37,782 nt of DNA from positions 1 to 37,782 of the forward strand of contig NZ_BAABJQ010000050.1 of assembly GCF_039543385.1 (NCBI RefSeq). The letters run 5' to 3'. This document shows, piece by piece, positions 25,548 to 33,269 of the stretch. How positions within the stretch are numbered: the stretch's first letter is position 1; each line of letters begins with the position of its first letter. The notes beneath the pieces are model-generated. The model was not told where the DNA came from. It ran no database searches and saw nothing but the letters and a program-made list of their open reading frames with translations. A program made the translations under genes and the position numbers. The DNA comes from Rugosimonospora acidiphila (GTDB lineage: Bacteria; Actinomycetota; Actinomycetes; Mycobacteriales; Micromonosporaceae).

Positions 25548-25925
25548 ATGAAGTATGACGAGTTTGTGGACGCGGTGGCGATTCGCGCCGGTATGTCCCC
25601 CGCCGAGGCGGAGGTCCTCGCCCACGCCGCGCTGCAGACGCTGGCCGACCGGTTGACCGCGGGGGAGGCCCGGGACCTGGCCGCGCAGCTGCCCCGGGGC
25701 CTGGCGGAATCGCTGGAGCCGCGCTACGAGAAGGCCGAGGCGTTCGGGCTGGAGGAGTTCGTGCGGCGGGTCGGCAACCGGGCCGCGGTGGACCTGTCGA
25801 CGGCCTGGTACGGCATGCGCGCGGTGCTCGCCACGCTGCGCGGAGGAGTGTCGGTGGGCGAGTTCCAGGACGTGATCGGCCAGCTGGGCAAGGAGTACGT
25901 GGAGGCGCTGCAGCCGGCCCGGTGA
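25548..25925 (+). CDS. DUF2267-domain protein
   Basis: A 125-residue all-helical cytoplasmic protein matching DUF2267: MKYDEFVDAVAIRAGMS, then AEVLAHAALQTLADRLTAGEARDLAAQLP and a C-terminal repeat of the same helical pattern with GEFQDVIGQLGKEY. Members often occur near stress genes, but no biochemical role is established. It has a strong ribosome site (AGAGGAG) and a SigB-type promoter. The ~95-bp gap to the next gene holds no other ORF. Confidence 0.88.
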   Translation: MKYDEFVDAVAIRAGMSPAEAEVLAHAALQTLADRLTAGEARDLAAQLPRGLAESLEPRYEKAEAFGLEEFVRRVGNRAAVDLSTAWYGMRAVLATLRGGVSVGEFQDVIGQLGKEYVEALQPAR

Positions 25926-26022
25926 GCCTCGCCACCCGCGCGGGCTGCCGCGTCGTCGTGGCCGGGCTGAGTCCCCCCGTAGGATCGGACGCGGATCGGG
26001 TCCGGTCGACGGAGGAGCTGTG

Positions 26023-27324
26023 ATGGACGAGCAGGCGCGCGCCGCCGAGGCGGCGAAAATCGCCGCCGAGAACGTGGCGACCGCGGCCGAGGCGGCCTCG
26101 GCGGCCAGTGGCGCGCTGGCCGCGGCCGGGGACGCGGTGGTCGACGGCGCGCTGGTCGCGATGGCGCGGCGGCTGGACGAGGCGGCCGGGCCGATCATCG
26201 AGGCCAACCGCGGCGACTGCGCCCGGGCCGAGGAGTCGGGCATGAGCGGCGGCCTGCTCGACCGGCTGCGCCTGAACCCGGACCGGCTCGCCGAGATGGG
26301 GCGCCAGCTTCGGGTGCTCTCCGAGACCGCGCCGGAGCCGCGCCGCCGGCACGTCCGTGAGCTGCCGGGCGACCTGGTGGTCGAGGAGTGGCGCCGGCCG
26401 GTGGGCGTGCTCGGGGCCAATTTCGAGGCACGGCCCAACGTGGTGGTCGACATAGCGTCCCAGCTGATCAAGTCGCACAACGCCGGGGTGCTGCGGACCG
26501 GCTCGGCCGCCCTGGAGTCGGCCGGCGCACTGATCGACCACGTGGTCGCCCCGGCGCTGGCGGAGGTCGGGCTCGACCCGGCGGCCATCCAACTGGTCCG
26601 GCTCCCCGGGCGGGAAACGGCCGAGGCGCTGGTGCGGCAGCCGAAGCTGCTGCCCCTGGTGATCCTGCGGGGCAGCGGCGAGAGCACGCGAACCCTCGCC
26701 GAGCAGGCCGCGCTGGCCGGCGTACGCACGCTGGCCCACGCCGACGGCGGAGGGGTCATGTACCTCCACCCGTCCGCCGACCGGTCGCTCGCGGCCGAAC
26801 TGATCGGGCGCAGCGTCGACCGGCTGGGCGTGTGCAACCGGCTCAACCTGCTGCTGATCGACGGCGCGATCTGGGACGAGGTGGTGCCCGGCGTGGTCGA
26901 GCAGCTCGCCGGCCTGGAGCCGAAGATCACCGCCTCGCTGCCGCCGTACCAGCACCCGATTGGTTACGAGTGGGCGCTGTCGGATGGCAACGAGGCGACC
27001 GTCACCATCGCGCGGGCGGACGGCGTGCTCGACGCGGCCCGGATCGCCAACGAGGAGACCTCCGGGCTGGCGGCCGGGATCGTCGCCGACGACGCCGACG
27101 CGGCCGCGCGGTTCCTCGCCGCGTACGCCGGTACCGGCGGCTTCTGGAATGCGCCGACCCGCCTGCTCGACGGGTTCAAGCTGCTGGCCGTGCCGGAAAC
27201 CGGGATCAACATCGACCGGGTACCGGGTCCCCGCGGCCCGGTCACCTTCCGCGACCTGTACCTGCGGCAGTACGTGGTGCTGCCGGCCGCGCGTCAGGCC
27301 GAGGGCTTCTCCCCGGCCGGCTGA
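26023..27324 (+). CDS. Divergent gamma-glutamyl phosphate reductase-like dehydrogenase (ProA family)
   Basis: A 433-residue aldehyde dehydrogenase superfamily protein closest in layout to ProA: RPVGVLGANFEARPNVVVDIASQLIKSHNAGVLRTGS in the nucleotide domain, VCNRLNLLLI at the catalytic Cys, and RTLAHADGGG downstream. Canonical ProA has SGNAVILRGGSEA, VCNALETLLVH and a PRG.G motif near the middle; several of these are altered here, and no proB or obg lies nearby. It may therefore be a paralogue acting on another acyl phosphate or aldehyde. The first ~35 residues are a long Ala/Glu-rich helix. The ATG at 26023 is 5 nt after GGAGGAG; a GTG at 26020 is less well spaced. Confidence 0.75.
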   Translation: MDEQARAAEAAKIAAENVATAAEAASAASGALAAAGDAVVDGALVAMARRLDEAAGPIIEANRGDCARAEESGMSGGLLDRLRLNPDRLAEMGRQLRVLSETAPEPRRRHVRELPGDLVVEEWRRPVGVLGANFEARPNVVVDIASQLIKSHNAGVLRTGSAALESAGALIDHVVAPALAEVGLDPAAIQLVRLPGRETAEALVRQPKLLPLVILRGSGESTRTLAEQAALAGVRTLAHADGGGVMYLHPSADRSLAAELIGRSVDRLGVCNRLNLLLIDGAIWDEVVPGVVEQLAGLEPKITASLPPYQHPIGYEWALSDGNEATVTIARADGVLDAARIANEETSGLAAGIVADDADAAARFLAAYAGTGGFWNAPTRLLDGFKLLAVPETGINIDRVPGPRGPVTFRDLYLRQYVVLPAARQAEGFSPAG

Positions 27325-27797
27325 CCGGCGATCCCGCCCGGACCGGCGATCCCGTCGAGCCGGGCGATGCCGCCCGGACCGGCGATGCCGTCGAGCCGAG
27401 CGATGTTGTCGGCCTCGTCCGGGTCGGGCTCGGTGGTGGTCAGAAACGCCGCGGCCACCTCGACGGCGACGTCCGGCGCCAGCCGCTTGAGGCTCATCGC
27501 GAGCACGTTGGCGTCGTTCCAGAGCCGTGCGCCCCGGGCGATCCACGGCTCCCAGGCGAGCGCGGCCCGCACCCCGGGCACCTTGTTGGCCGCGATCGCC
27601 GTACCGGTGCCGGTCCAGCACATCACGACGCCGTAGTCGGCCTCGCCGGCCGTCACCGTCCGGCCCACCGCCTCGCCGAGGTCCGGCCACCGGTCCGAGG
27701 CGGTCGGGTTGACGATCTCGTGGCCCTGACCGGTCAGGTATGCCACGACCGCCCGGGTCGTCTCGTTCTCGTCGTCCGCCCCGTACGCGATCCGCAT
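27294..27797 (-). CDS. RpiB/LacAB-family sugar-phosphate isomerase-like protein
   Basis: A 167-residue protein. MRIAYGADDEN, then VVMCWTGTGTAIAANKVPGVRAA and WNDANVLAMSL correspond to the RpiB/LacAB fold, including the active-site Cys and the anion-binding TGTG loop. The usual His in GSDHAG is replaced by Asp (GADDEN), so a substrate other than ribose 5-phosphate is possible. The C-terminus carries a duplicated 12-residue segment (IARLDGIAGPGG) and overlaps the convergent dehydrogenase gene by 31 bp. A GTG one codon upstream (27800) is an alternative start. Confidence 0.8.
   Translation of the reverse strand: MRIAYGADDENETTRAVVAYLTGQGHEIVNPTASDRWPDLGEAVGRTVTAGEADYGVVMCWTGTGTAIAANKVPGVRAALAWEPWIARGARLWNDANVLAMSLKRLAPDVAVEVAAAFLTTTEPDPDEADNIARLDGIAGPGGIARLDGIAGPGGIAGQPAGEKPSA
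27335..27406. repeat. Two tandem 36-bp repeats in the rpiB-like gene
   Basis: Units 27335-27370 and 27371-27406 differ at only a few positions and each encodes the 12-residue repeat at the C-terminus of the isomerase-like protein. The unit is a multiple of three, so expansion or contraction would keep the frame. Recent duplication is likely. Confidence 0.85.
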
Positions 27798-27967
27798 CAC
27801 ATCCCCCTCGACGGCGCGCGCTCCGCCCGGCCGGGCGAGATCGGCGGCCCGGAGCCTACGTTACGTTGGGACGGCACCACGGATCAGCGGTCGGACACCC
27901 CGAACAGGCGCCGGGGTGCCGGTTGAGAGTGGACCGATTCCACTCGGCGAAACGCCGGAAGGATGCC

Positions 27968-29197
27968 ATGTCGCTTGACCAGGCTCTGTGGGACGACACC
28001 CGTCAGATCGCGGGGGAACTGACCGAACTGCGCCACCGGCTGCACGAACATCCCGAAATCGGGCTCGATCTGCCGGTGACCCAGGAGACCGTGCTGTCCG
28101 CGATCAGCGACCTGGGCCTGGAGATCACCCTCGGCAGGTCGGTCTCGTCGGTCACCGCGGTGCTGCGCGGCGGCGCCGCCGCCGGTTCGGGCACCGCCGT
28201 ACTGCTGCGCGGCGACATGGACGGGCTGCCGATCACCGAACGCACCGGGCTGAACTTCGCGAGCAAGGTGGACGGCGCCATGCACGCGTGCGGGCACGAT
28301 CTGCACACCGCGATGCTGGTCGGGGCGGCCCGGGTGCTCTCCGCGCATCGGGACTCGCTGGCCGGCGACGTGGTGTTCATGTTCCAGCCGGGCGAGGAGG
28401 GCTGGGACGGGGCCGGCGCCATGCTGAAGGAGGGCGTGCTGGACGCCGCCGGTACCCGGGTCTCCTCCGCGTACGGCATCCACGTGATGTCGTCCAAGAT
28501 CCGGCCGGGTGTCTTCTCCACCCGACCGGGCACCCTGATGGCGGCCAGCGACGGGCTGTTCGTGACGGTACGCGGCGCCGGCGGCCACGGCTCCGCCCCA
28601 CACCTGGCCAAGGACCCGGTCAACGCCGCCGCCGAGATGGTGACCGCGCTGCAGGCCCTGGTCACCCGCCGGTTCGACGTGTTCGATCCGGTCGTCATCA
28701 CGGTCGGCTCGTTCCACGCCGGCACCCGCCGCAACATCATCCCCGACGAGGCCCGGTTCGAGGCGACCGTGCGCAGCTTCTCGGCCGAGGCGCAGGAGCG
28801 ACTGCGCGCCGAGACCGTACGGCTGTGCCAGAGCATCGCCGCCGCGCACGGTCTTGAGGTCGACGTCGAGTACGAGCCCGAGTACCCGATGACGATCAAC
28901 AACGCCGACCACGCGGCGTTCGTGGCCGGGGTGGTCGACGACGTGTTCGGCGACGACCGCGGCGAGGTGAAGGCCGCGCCCTCGACCGGTGCGGAGGACT
29001 TCTCCCGGGTGCTCGCGGAGGTGCCGGGCTGCTACACGTTCCTCGGCGCCGGCCCGGCCGACCTGCACGACGTGGCCCCCGACAACCACAGCCCGCTGGC
29101 CATCTTCGAGGACTCGGTCATGCCGGACGGCGTGCTGCTGCACGCGCAGCTGGCCGTTCGGGCCCTGGCCCGGGACGCGGCGGCGGCAACCGCCTGA
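27968..29197 (+). CDS. M20-family metal-dependent amidohydrolase
   Basis: A 409-residue enzyme of the M20D type (hippurate hydrolase, N-acyl amino acid or IAA-amino acid hydrolase). LRHRLHEHPEIGLDLP is the N-terminal signature. Metal ligands and catalytic residues lie in LLRGDMDGLP (D83), ACGHDLHTAML (H110, D111), FQPGEEG (E143, E144), and NH near the C-terminus (DVAPDNHSP). VRGAGGHGSAP belongs to the lid/dimerisation domain. It should release an acyl group from an N-acyl amino acid; the specific substrate is unknown. GGAAGGA precedes the ATG. Probably monocistronic, ending at the hairpin at 29207. Confidence 0.92.
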   Translation: MSLDQALWDDTRQIAGELTELRHRLHEHPEIGLDLPVTQETVLSAISDLGLEITLGRSVSSVTAVLRGGAAAGSGTAVLLRGDMDGLPITERTGLNFASKVDGAMHACGHDLHTAMLVGAARVLSAHRDSLAGDVVFMFQPGEEGWDGAGAMLKEGVLDAAGTRVSSAYGIHVMSSKIRPGVFSTRPGTLMAASDGLFVTVRGAGGHGSAPHLAKDPVNAAAEMVTALQALVTRRFDVFDPVVITVGSFHAGTRRNIIPDEARFEATVRSFSAEAQERLRAETVRLCQSIAAAHGLEVDVEYEPEYPMTINNADHAAFVAGVVDDVFGDDRGEVKAAPSTGAEDFSRVLAEVPGCYTFLGAGPADLHDVAPDNHSPLAIFEDSVMPDGVLLHAQLAVRALARDAAAATA

Positions 29198-29206
29198 CGC
29201 CGCCCG

Positions 29207-29240
29207 GCCGTGGCTCGCGACGACCTCCGCGAGCCACGGC
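29207..29240 (+). terminator. Hairpin terminator after the amidohydrolase
   Basis: A perfect 12-bp stem (GCCGTGGCTCGC / GCGAGCCACGGC) with a 10-nt loop lies 9 bp after the stop codon. There is no U-tract, as is common for actinobacterial terminators. Confidence 0.65.
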
Positions 29241-29286
29241 ACGCCCACCGACGGTTCTCGGAGGTCAACGACGCCGGAACCGGGCC

Positions 29287-29328
29287 GCCCGGGTGGGCGG
29301 CTCTGGTCGCCCGGCCCGGGTGGGCGGC
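29287..29328. repeat. Direct repeat of 15 bp before the fusion gene
   Basis: GCCCGGGTGGGCGGC occurs at 29287-29301 and 29314-29328, in the 5' region of the methyltransferase-phosphotransferase gene. Each copy is internally palindromic (GCCC GGGTGGGC), so it may fold. Chance is not excluded in such G+C-rich DNA. Confidence 0.4.
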
Positions 29329-29388
29329 CAGCCGCACGCCACCGGAATTGGGGTGCGTGCCGGGCGCGCTTGGGCCAGCATCCCTGGT

Positions 29389-30873
29389 GTGACTGGTTCG
29401 TACTGGGATCGCCGGCCGGCCGGGCCGGAGCGCCGGCACGTGGTGGATCTCCGCATCGACGGTGAGTCGTTCGCCCTGACCACGGCCGCTGGGGTGTTCG
29501 GAGCGCAGGGTGTCGATCGGGGCACCATGACCCTGCTGCGCCACGCACCGGCGCCCCGACCGGCGACCGGGGTGGTGGATCTCGGCGCGGGGTACGGCCC
29601 GATCGCCGTGACGCTGGGGCGCCGGCAGCCGGCCGCCGGAGTGTGGGCGGTCGAGGTCAACGAGCGGGCGCTGGGCCTGATCCGGAGCAACGCGTCGAGG
29701 GTGCCGAACGTGGTCGCGGCCCGGCCCGAGGAGGTTCCGCCGGCGCTGCGCTTCGACGGGCTGTACAGCAACCCGCCCATCAAGATCGGTAAGGACGCGC
29801 TGCACGAGCTGTTGCTCGACTGGCTCGGGCGCCTGGTGCCCGGCGGGTACGGCTGGCTCGTGGTCAAGCAGGCGATGGGCGCGGACAGCCTGCGGCAGTG
29901 GCTCGACGAGACCGGGTACCCCACCGACCGGGCGGCGGCCAAGCAGGGATACCGGCTGCTGCGGGTACGGGCGGGCGGCGGGGGCCAGGCGGATGCCGGG
30001 CCGGCGGCTACCGGGCAGGCGGGTACCGGGCCGGGGCCGTTGGCACCGGACGACCTGGCCACGATCGGCGCCGGTACCGGTGGGGCCTGGACGGTGCTCG
30101 GGCACCTGCACGGTGGCGGGAGCGACCCGGTCTACCTGCTCGGTCGCGGCGCGCTGCGGGCGGTGCTGAAGCTCAAGCACGGCGCCTGGTGGGCCGACCA
30201 ACTGTCCCGGGCGGCCACCACCGTCGAGGAGTTGCGCGCCGCCGGATACCCCACGCCGCCGGTGCTCGGCTTCGGGAGGCTCGACGAGGACCGGGCGTAC
30301 CTGCTGACCGGGTTCGTGCGGGGCGAGACCCTGAACCGGCTCGATCCGGCCACCCTCGACGCGGTACTGGGCGCGGTCGCCCTGCACGGCGAGGTCCGCC
30401 CGTCGCCGGTGCGGGACTGGTCGGTGATGGTCACGTCGTTCCTCAACGGCGGCATCGCCGACTTCACCTTCCACCCGGACGTGCTGCCCCTGGCGCGCCG
30501 CGCGCTGGACCTGGTCAGCCGCCCGGTTCCGGCGCTGCCCACCGGCGGGTTCGCGCACGGCGACTTCACCCTGCGCAACCTGCTGTTTCACGAGGGCGGC
30601 CTGGCCGCGGTGCTGGACCTGGAGGGCTTCGGGCGCGGTACCCCCGTCATCGACCTGGTCTCGCTGCTCACCGCAACGACCGACCCGGTCGACGGCAGCC
30701 CGGATGTGACTCGCCGCATCGTCGAATACGCGGTGTCCCTCGGCGGCACGGATGCGTTCCTGGCCTGCCTGGCGCACCGGGTTCTGGCGACCGTCTCGTG
30801 GGCCACCGAGCACCCGCAACTGCTCACCGATGCGGCGCGTCGCGCCCGGGCCCTGCTCGACGCCGTCGATTGA
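29389..30873 (+). CDS. RsmC-like methyltransferase fused to an aminoglycoside phosphotransferase-type kinase
   Basis: A 494-residue two-domain protein. The N-terminal half (about 1-195) is a class I SAM methyltransferase of the RsmC/RlmG type: VVDLGAGYGPIAV binds SAM, SNPP (128-131) is the catalytic motif for base or amine N-methylation, followed by IKIGKDALHELL. A Gly/Ala-rich linker (196-218) leads to a phosphotransferase domain (about 228-490) with GGSDPVYLL, Lys in AVLKLK (~261), the catalytic HGDFTLRN (H390, D392, N397) and the metal Asp in VLDLEG (D410), as in APH/choline-kinase enzymes. The GTG at 29389 aligns with the usual start of the RsmC-like domain; the longer frame from 29293 lacks a ribosome site. 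Both active sites look intact. Confidence 0.8.
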   Translation: MTGSYWDRRPAGPERRHVVDLRIDGESFALTTAAGVFGAQGVDRGTMTLLRHAPAPRPATGVVDLGAGYGPIAVTLGRRQPAAGVWAVEVNERALGLIRSNASRVPNVVAARPEEVPPALRFDGLYSNPPIKIGKDALHELLLDWLGRLVPGGYGWLVVKQAMGADSLRQWLDETGYPTDRAAAKQGYRLLRVRAGGGGQADAGPAATGQAGTGPGPLAPDDLATIGAGTGGAWTVLGHLHGGGSDPVYLLGRGALRAVLKLKHGAWWADQLSRAATTVEELRAAGYPTPPVLGFGRLDEDRAYLLTGFVRGETLNRLDPATLDAVLGAVALHGEVRPSPVRDWSVMVTSFLNGGIADFTFHPDVLPLARRALDLVSRPVPALPTGGFAHGDFTLRNLLFHEGGLAAVLDLEGFGRGTPVIDLVSLLTATTDPVDGSPDVTRRIVEYAVSLGGTDAFLACLAHRVLATVSWATEHPQLLTDAARRARALLDAVD

Positions 30874-30888
30874 TCGGCGGAACAGGCC

Positions 30889-30894
30889 TAGCGT
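30889..30894 (+). promoter_or_regulatory. Possible -10 box of a leaderless promoter
   Basis: TAGCGT lies exactly 6 nt before the GTG at 30901, where no Shine-Dalgarno sequence is present. This is the spacing expected when transcription starts at the start codon. The -35 region is not clear. Confidence 0.3.
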
Positions 30895-30900
30895 GAGTGC

Positions 30901-31467
30901 GTGAACGAAAACCACGCGAAATACTGCTCAAGCCCCGAGTGGGCAAAGTATCTGCAGTCCGAGGTGCTGCCGTGGCTGACCGCCGGGCTCGACCTCGGGC
31001 CGGAGCTGGTCGAGGTCGGTCCGGGGCCCGGGGCGGCGACGGACTGGTTGCGGCACAAGGTGAAGCGCCTGGTGGCGGTGGAGAGCGAGGACGCCGCCGC
31101 GCAGCGCCTGACCGAGCGGTACGCCGGCGGCAACGTCGAGGTCGTGCACGGCGACGCCACCGAGCTGGCCTTCGCGGACGGGTCGTTCGACACGGCGGCC
31201 TGCTTCACGATGCTGCACCACGTGCCCACCGCCGCGCTACAGAACCGGCTGCTCGCCGAGGTGTTGCGGGTGCTGCGCCCCGGTGGGGTACTCATCGGAT
31301 CGGACAGCCTGCCCAGCGATGGCCTGCACCACTTCCACGAGGGCGACACCTACAACCCGGTCGAGCCCAGCGTGCTGCTGGTGCGCCTGCAGACGCTGGG
31401 CTTCGATCGGATCACCCTGCGGGTGGACGGTCGTACGCAGTTCATCGCCCACAAGCCGAAGGGTTAA
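30901..31467 (+). CDS. Class I SAM-dependent methyltransferase (Methyltransf_11 type)
   Basis: A 188-residue methyltransferase. LVEVGPGPGAAT is the SAM-binding motif I, AVESED the ribose-binding acid, VHGDATELAFADGSFDTAACFTMLHHVP motifs II-III, and LRVLRPGGVLIGSDS motif IV/post-motif. The fold resembles small-molecule O-/C-methyltransferases; the substrate cannot be told. GTG start, 27 bp after the fusion gene on the same strand, so readthrough is possible. The 3' end overlaps the next, convergent methyltransferase by 4 bp. Confidence 0.88.
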   Translation: MNENHAKYCSSPEWAKYLQSEVLPWLTAGLDLGPELVEVGPGPGAATDWLRHKVKRLVAVESEDAAAQRLTERYAGGNVEVVHGDATELAFADGSFDTAACFTMLHHVPTAALQNRLLAEVLRVLRPGGVLIGSDSLPSDGLHHFHEGDTYNPVEPSVLLVRLQTLGFDRITLRVDGRTQFIAHKPKG

Positions 31468-32087
31468 CTCACGAAGGTGAACAGGCGCTCGCCGGTGCGC
31501 AGCGGCCGCGCGGGGCCGATCAGGCGGTGGACGCCGACGCCGTAGCCCGCCTGCTTGTCGGACACCCAGACCAGCTCGAAGCCGTGCTCGTCGAACCAGG
31601 CGTTGATGCGCGGCACCAGGTCGGGCTCCTCGCGGTGCCGGGTCCAGATGACCGTGCCGCCCGGCACCATGAACCCGGGCAGCGCCGCGATCGTGCGGAC
31701 CATGTCGGCCTCGGTGATGTTGCCGAAGATGCCGCACGCCAGCACGAGGCCGGCGGGGACCACGGCGGAGTACAGATCGGTGAGGGCGGCGTCGCCCTGG
31801 ACAACCTCGACGCCGGTGCCGGCCGCCGCCGCGCGTCCCCGGGCAGCCAGCTCCGGGTCCAGCTCCACGAGGGTGGCTCGCACGTCGCGCCGCCGGGAAT
31901 GCCCGTCCAGCGCGCCGAGCAGATCCCGGCCGTCGCCAGCGCACATGCTCACCACCCGGATCGGGCCCGGCTTCGCGGCGTCGAGCGCGGTGCGGATGCG
32001 TTCCCGGACCGCGACCAGCCGCCGGGACAGCTCCGAGTCGGGATCGTCATACGCGGTATGCCATTGAGTCCAGCTCTTCCCCGTCAT
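31464..32087 (-). CDS. SAM-dependent methyltransferase-like protein
   Basis: A 207-residue protein. IRVVSMCAGDGRDLLGAL is a Cys-containing SAM motif I, ATLVELDPEL supplies the ribose-binding Glu/Asp, VVQGDAALTDLY motif II, and LVLACGIFGNITEADM the following strand. This subgroup is common in actinomycetes and has no assigned substrate. The ATG at 32087 opens a soluble protein starting MTGKSWTQWH. Convergent with the methyltransferase at 30901 and divergent from the thymidylate synthase-like gene across a 173-bp region. Confidence 0.8.
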   Translation of the reverse strand: MTGKSWTQWHTAYDDPDSELSRRLVAVRERIRTALDAAKPGPIRVVSMCAGDGRDLLGALDGHSRRRDVRATLVELDPELAARGRAAAAGTGVEVVQGDAALTDLYSAVVPAGLVLACGIFGNITEADMVRTIAALPGFMVPGGTVIWTRHREEPDLVPRINAWFDEHGFELVWVSDKQAGYGVGVHRLIGPARPLRTGERLFTFVS

Positions 32088-32222
32088 GCCGACCAGGCTA
32101 CGGCAGCTGCCCTCACCCGAAATTCATCTACGTTCCTGAGTTCGCGGGTCGCCCGACCGGCCAGGGACGGGTGTGAGCGGCCACGCCGGCACCTGATTCG
32201 CGGGCCGGCTGACCAGGGCGGT

Positions 32223-32252
32223 TATCATGGCGCGGTTGACCTGAGAGGAGGG
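32223..32252 (+). promoter_or_regulatory. -10 box and ribosome site of the thymidylate synthase-like gene
   Basis: TATCAT (32223-32228) is a good -10 hexamer. The GAGAGGAGGG at 32243-32252 is a strong Shine-Dalgarno sequence 8 nt before the GTG at 32261, which fixes that start. The -35 region is not recognisable. Confidence 0.45.
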
Positions 32253-32260
32253 TCCCGGGA

Positions 32261-33154
32261 GTGGACTACCTGCCGTTTGAGCGCCGCACGGCGGACACGC
32301 AGTACCGGGACCTCCTTGGCCGGATCCTCAGCGATGGGGAGAAAGCGCCCACCCGCCAGGGGCCTGCCGCGCTGACCCTGCTCCAGCAGACCATGCGCTT
32401 CGATCTCGCCAACGGGTTCCCCGCGATCACCGACCGCAACATCGGGATGTTCTGGCGCAAGGCCATCGGCGAACTGTGCGCCTTCATCAACGGCGCCACC
32501 ACCCTGGCCGAGCTGGAGAAGTTCGGCTGCGACTGGTGGGGGGCCTGGGCCACCCCGGAGAAGACCGCCAAGCGCGGGCTGGAACCGGGCGACATCGGGC
32601 CGGGTTCGTACGGTGCCGCGTTCCAGCGTTTCCCGACCGCCGAGGGTGAGCCGTTCGACCAGTTCACGCACCTGGTGGAGCAGTTGCGGGAGTTGCCCGA
32701 CCTGCGAACCCACTTCGTGTCCCCGTGGATCCCGCAGTACCAGGTACGCGGGGAGGGCAAGCGACCGCGCACGACCATCGCGCCCTGCCACGGCTGGGTA
32801 CACGTCCGGGTGCTCAACGGGCGGCTGCACCTGCACATGTACCAGCGCTCCGGTGATGTGCCGGTGGGCGTGCCGTCCAACATGGTGCAGTACGCCGCCC
32901 TGCTTCTCATGCTGGAGCAGCTGACCGGGCTGCCCGCCGCGACGTATTACCACACCATCTCCGACGCCCACATCTACGAGGACCAGCTCGACCAGGCGGC
33001 GGTCATGGTCGCTCGGGAGCCGCGGCGCCTGCCCACCGTCCGGCTCAACGACGCCGGCCGTGCGGTCACCGACATTCACGACTTCCGGGCCGAGCATTTC
33101 GAGATCTCGGACTACGAACCGCATCCGGGCCTGCGCATCCCGGTGTCGCCGTGA
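32261..33154 (+). CDS. Divergent thymidylate synthase (ThyA)-family enzyme
   Basis: A 297-residue ThyA-fold protein. Conserved: phosphate-binding R32 (TRQG), E71 in GELCAF, catalytic C176 in APCHGW, QRSGD (R196, S197, D199), N207 in VPSNMVQY, and H237/Y239 in DAHIYED. The methylene-tetrahydrofolate/dUMP machinery therefore seems present. Differences from housekeeping ThyA are large: the RTGTGT loop is PTRQGPAA, SRRIIVSAW becomes LRTHFVSPW followed by an insertion with extra basic residues, and SNH becomes EDQ. Retention of N207, which is Asp in dCMP hydroxymethylase, favours a uracil-type substrate. It could be a thymidylate synthase or a nucleotide hydroxymethylase. Its neighbours are also nucleotide enzymes. 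Confidence 0.85.
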   Translation: MDYLPFERRTADTQYRDLLGRILSDGEKAPTRQGPAALTLLQQTMRFDLANGFPAITDRNIGMFWRKAIGELCAFINGATTLAELEKFGCDWWGAWATPEKTAKRGLEPGDIGPGSYGAAFQRFPTAEGEPFDQFTHLVEQLRELPDLRTHFVSPWIPQYQVRGEGKRPRTTIAPCHGWVHVRVLNGRLHLHMYQRSGDVPVGVPSNMVQYAALLLMLEQLTGLPAATYYHTISDAHIYEDQLDQAAVMVAREPRRLPTVRLNDAGRAVTDIHDFRAEHFEISDYEPHPGLRIPVSP

Positions 33155-33269
33155 CGGCACGCACCATCGTGCGGGCCGGTGGCGCCGCGCCCGGCCATCC
33201 GGCCGGAAAGCGGGCGACCGGTCTGGCTCGGCGCGTCTCGCGCCGCGCTGCGACCCAGACCAGTCGGGC

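Noticed and set aside
29219..29388. N-terminal extension of the methyltransferase fusion from 29293
   Set aside because: The extra residues are low-complexity, have no ribosome site and precede the normal start of the RsmC-like domain.
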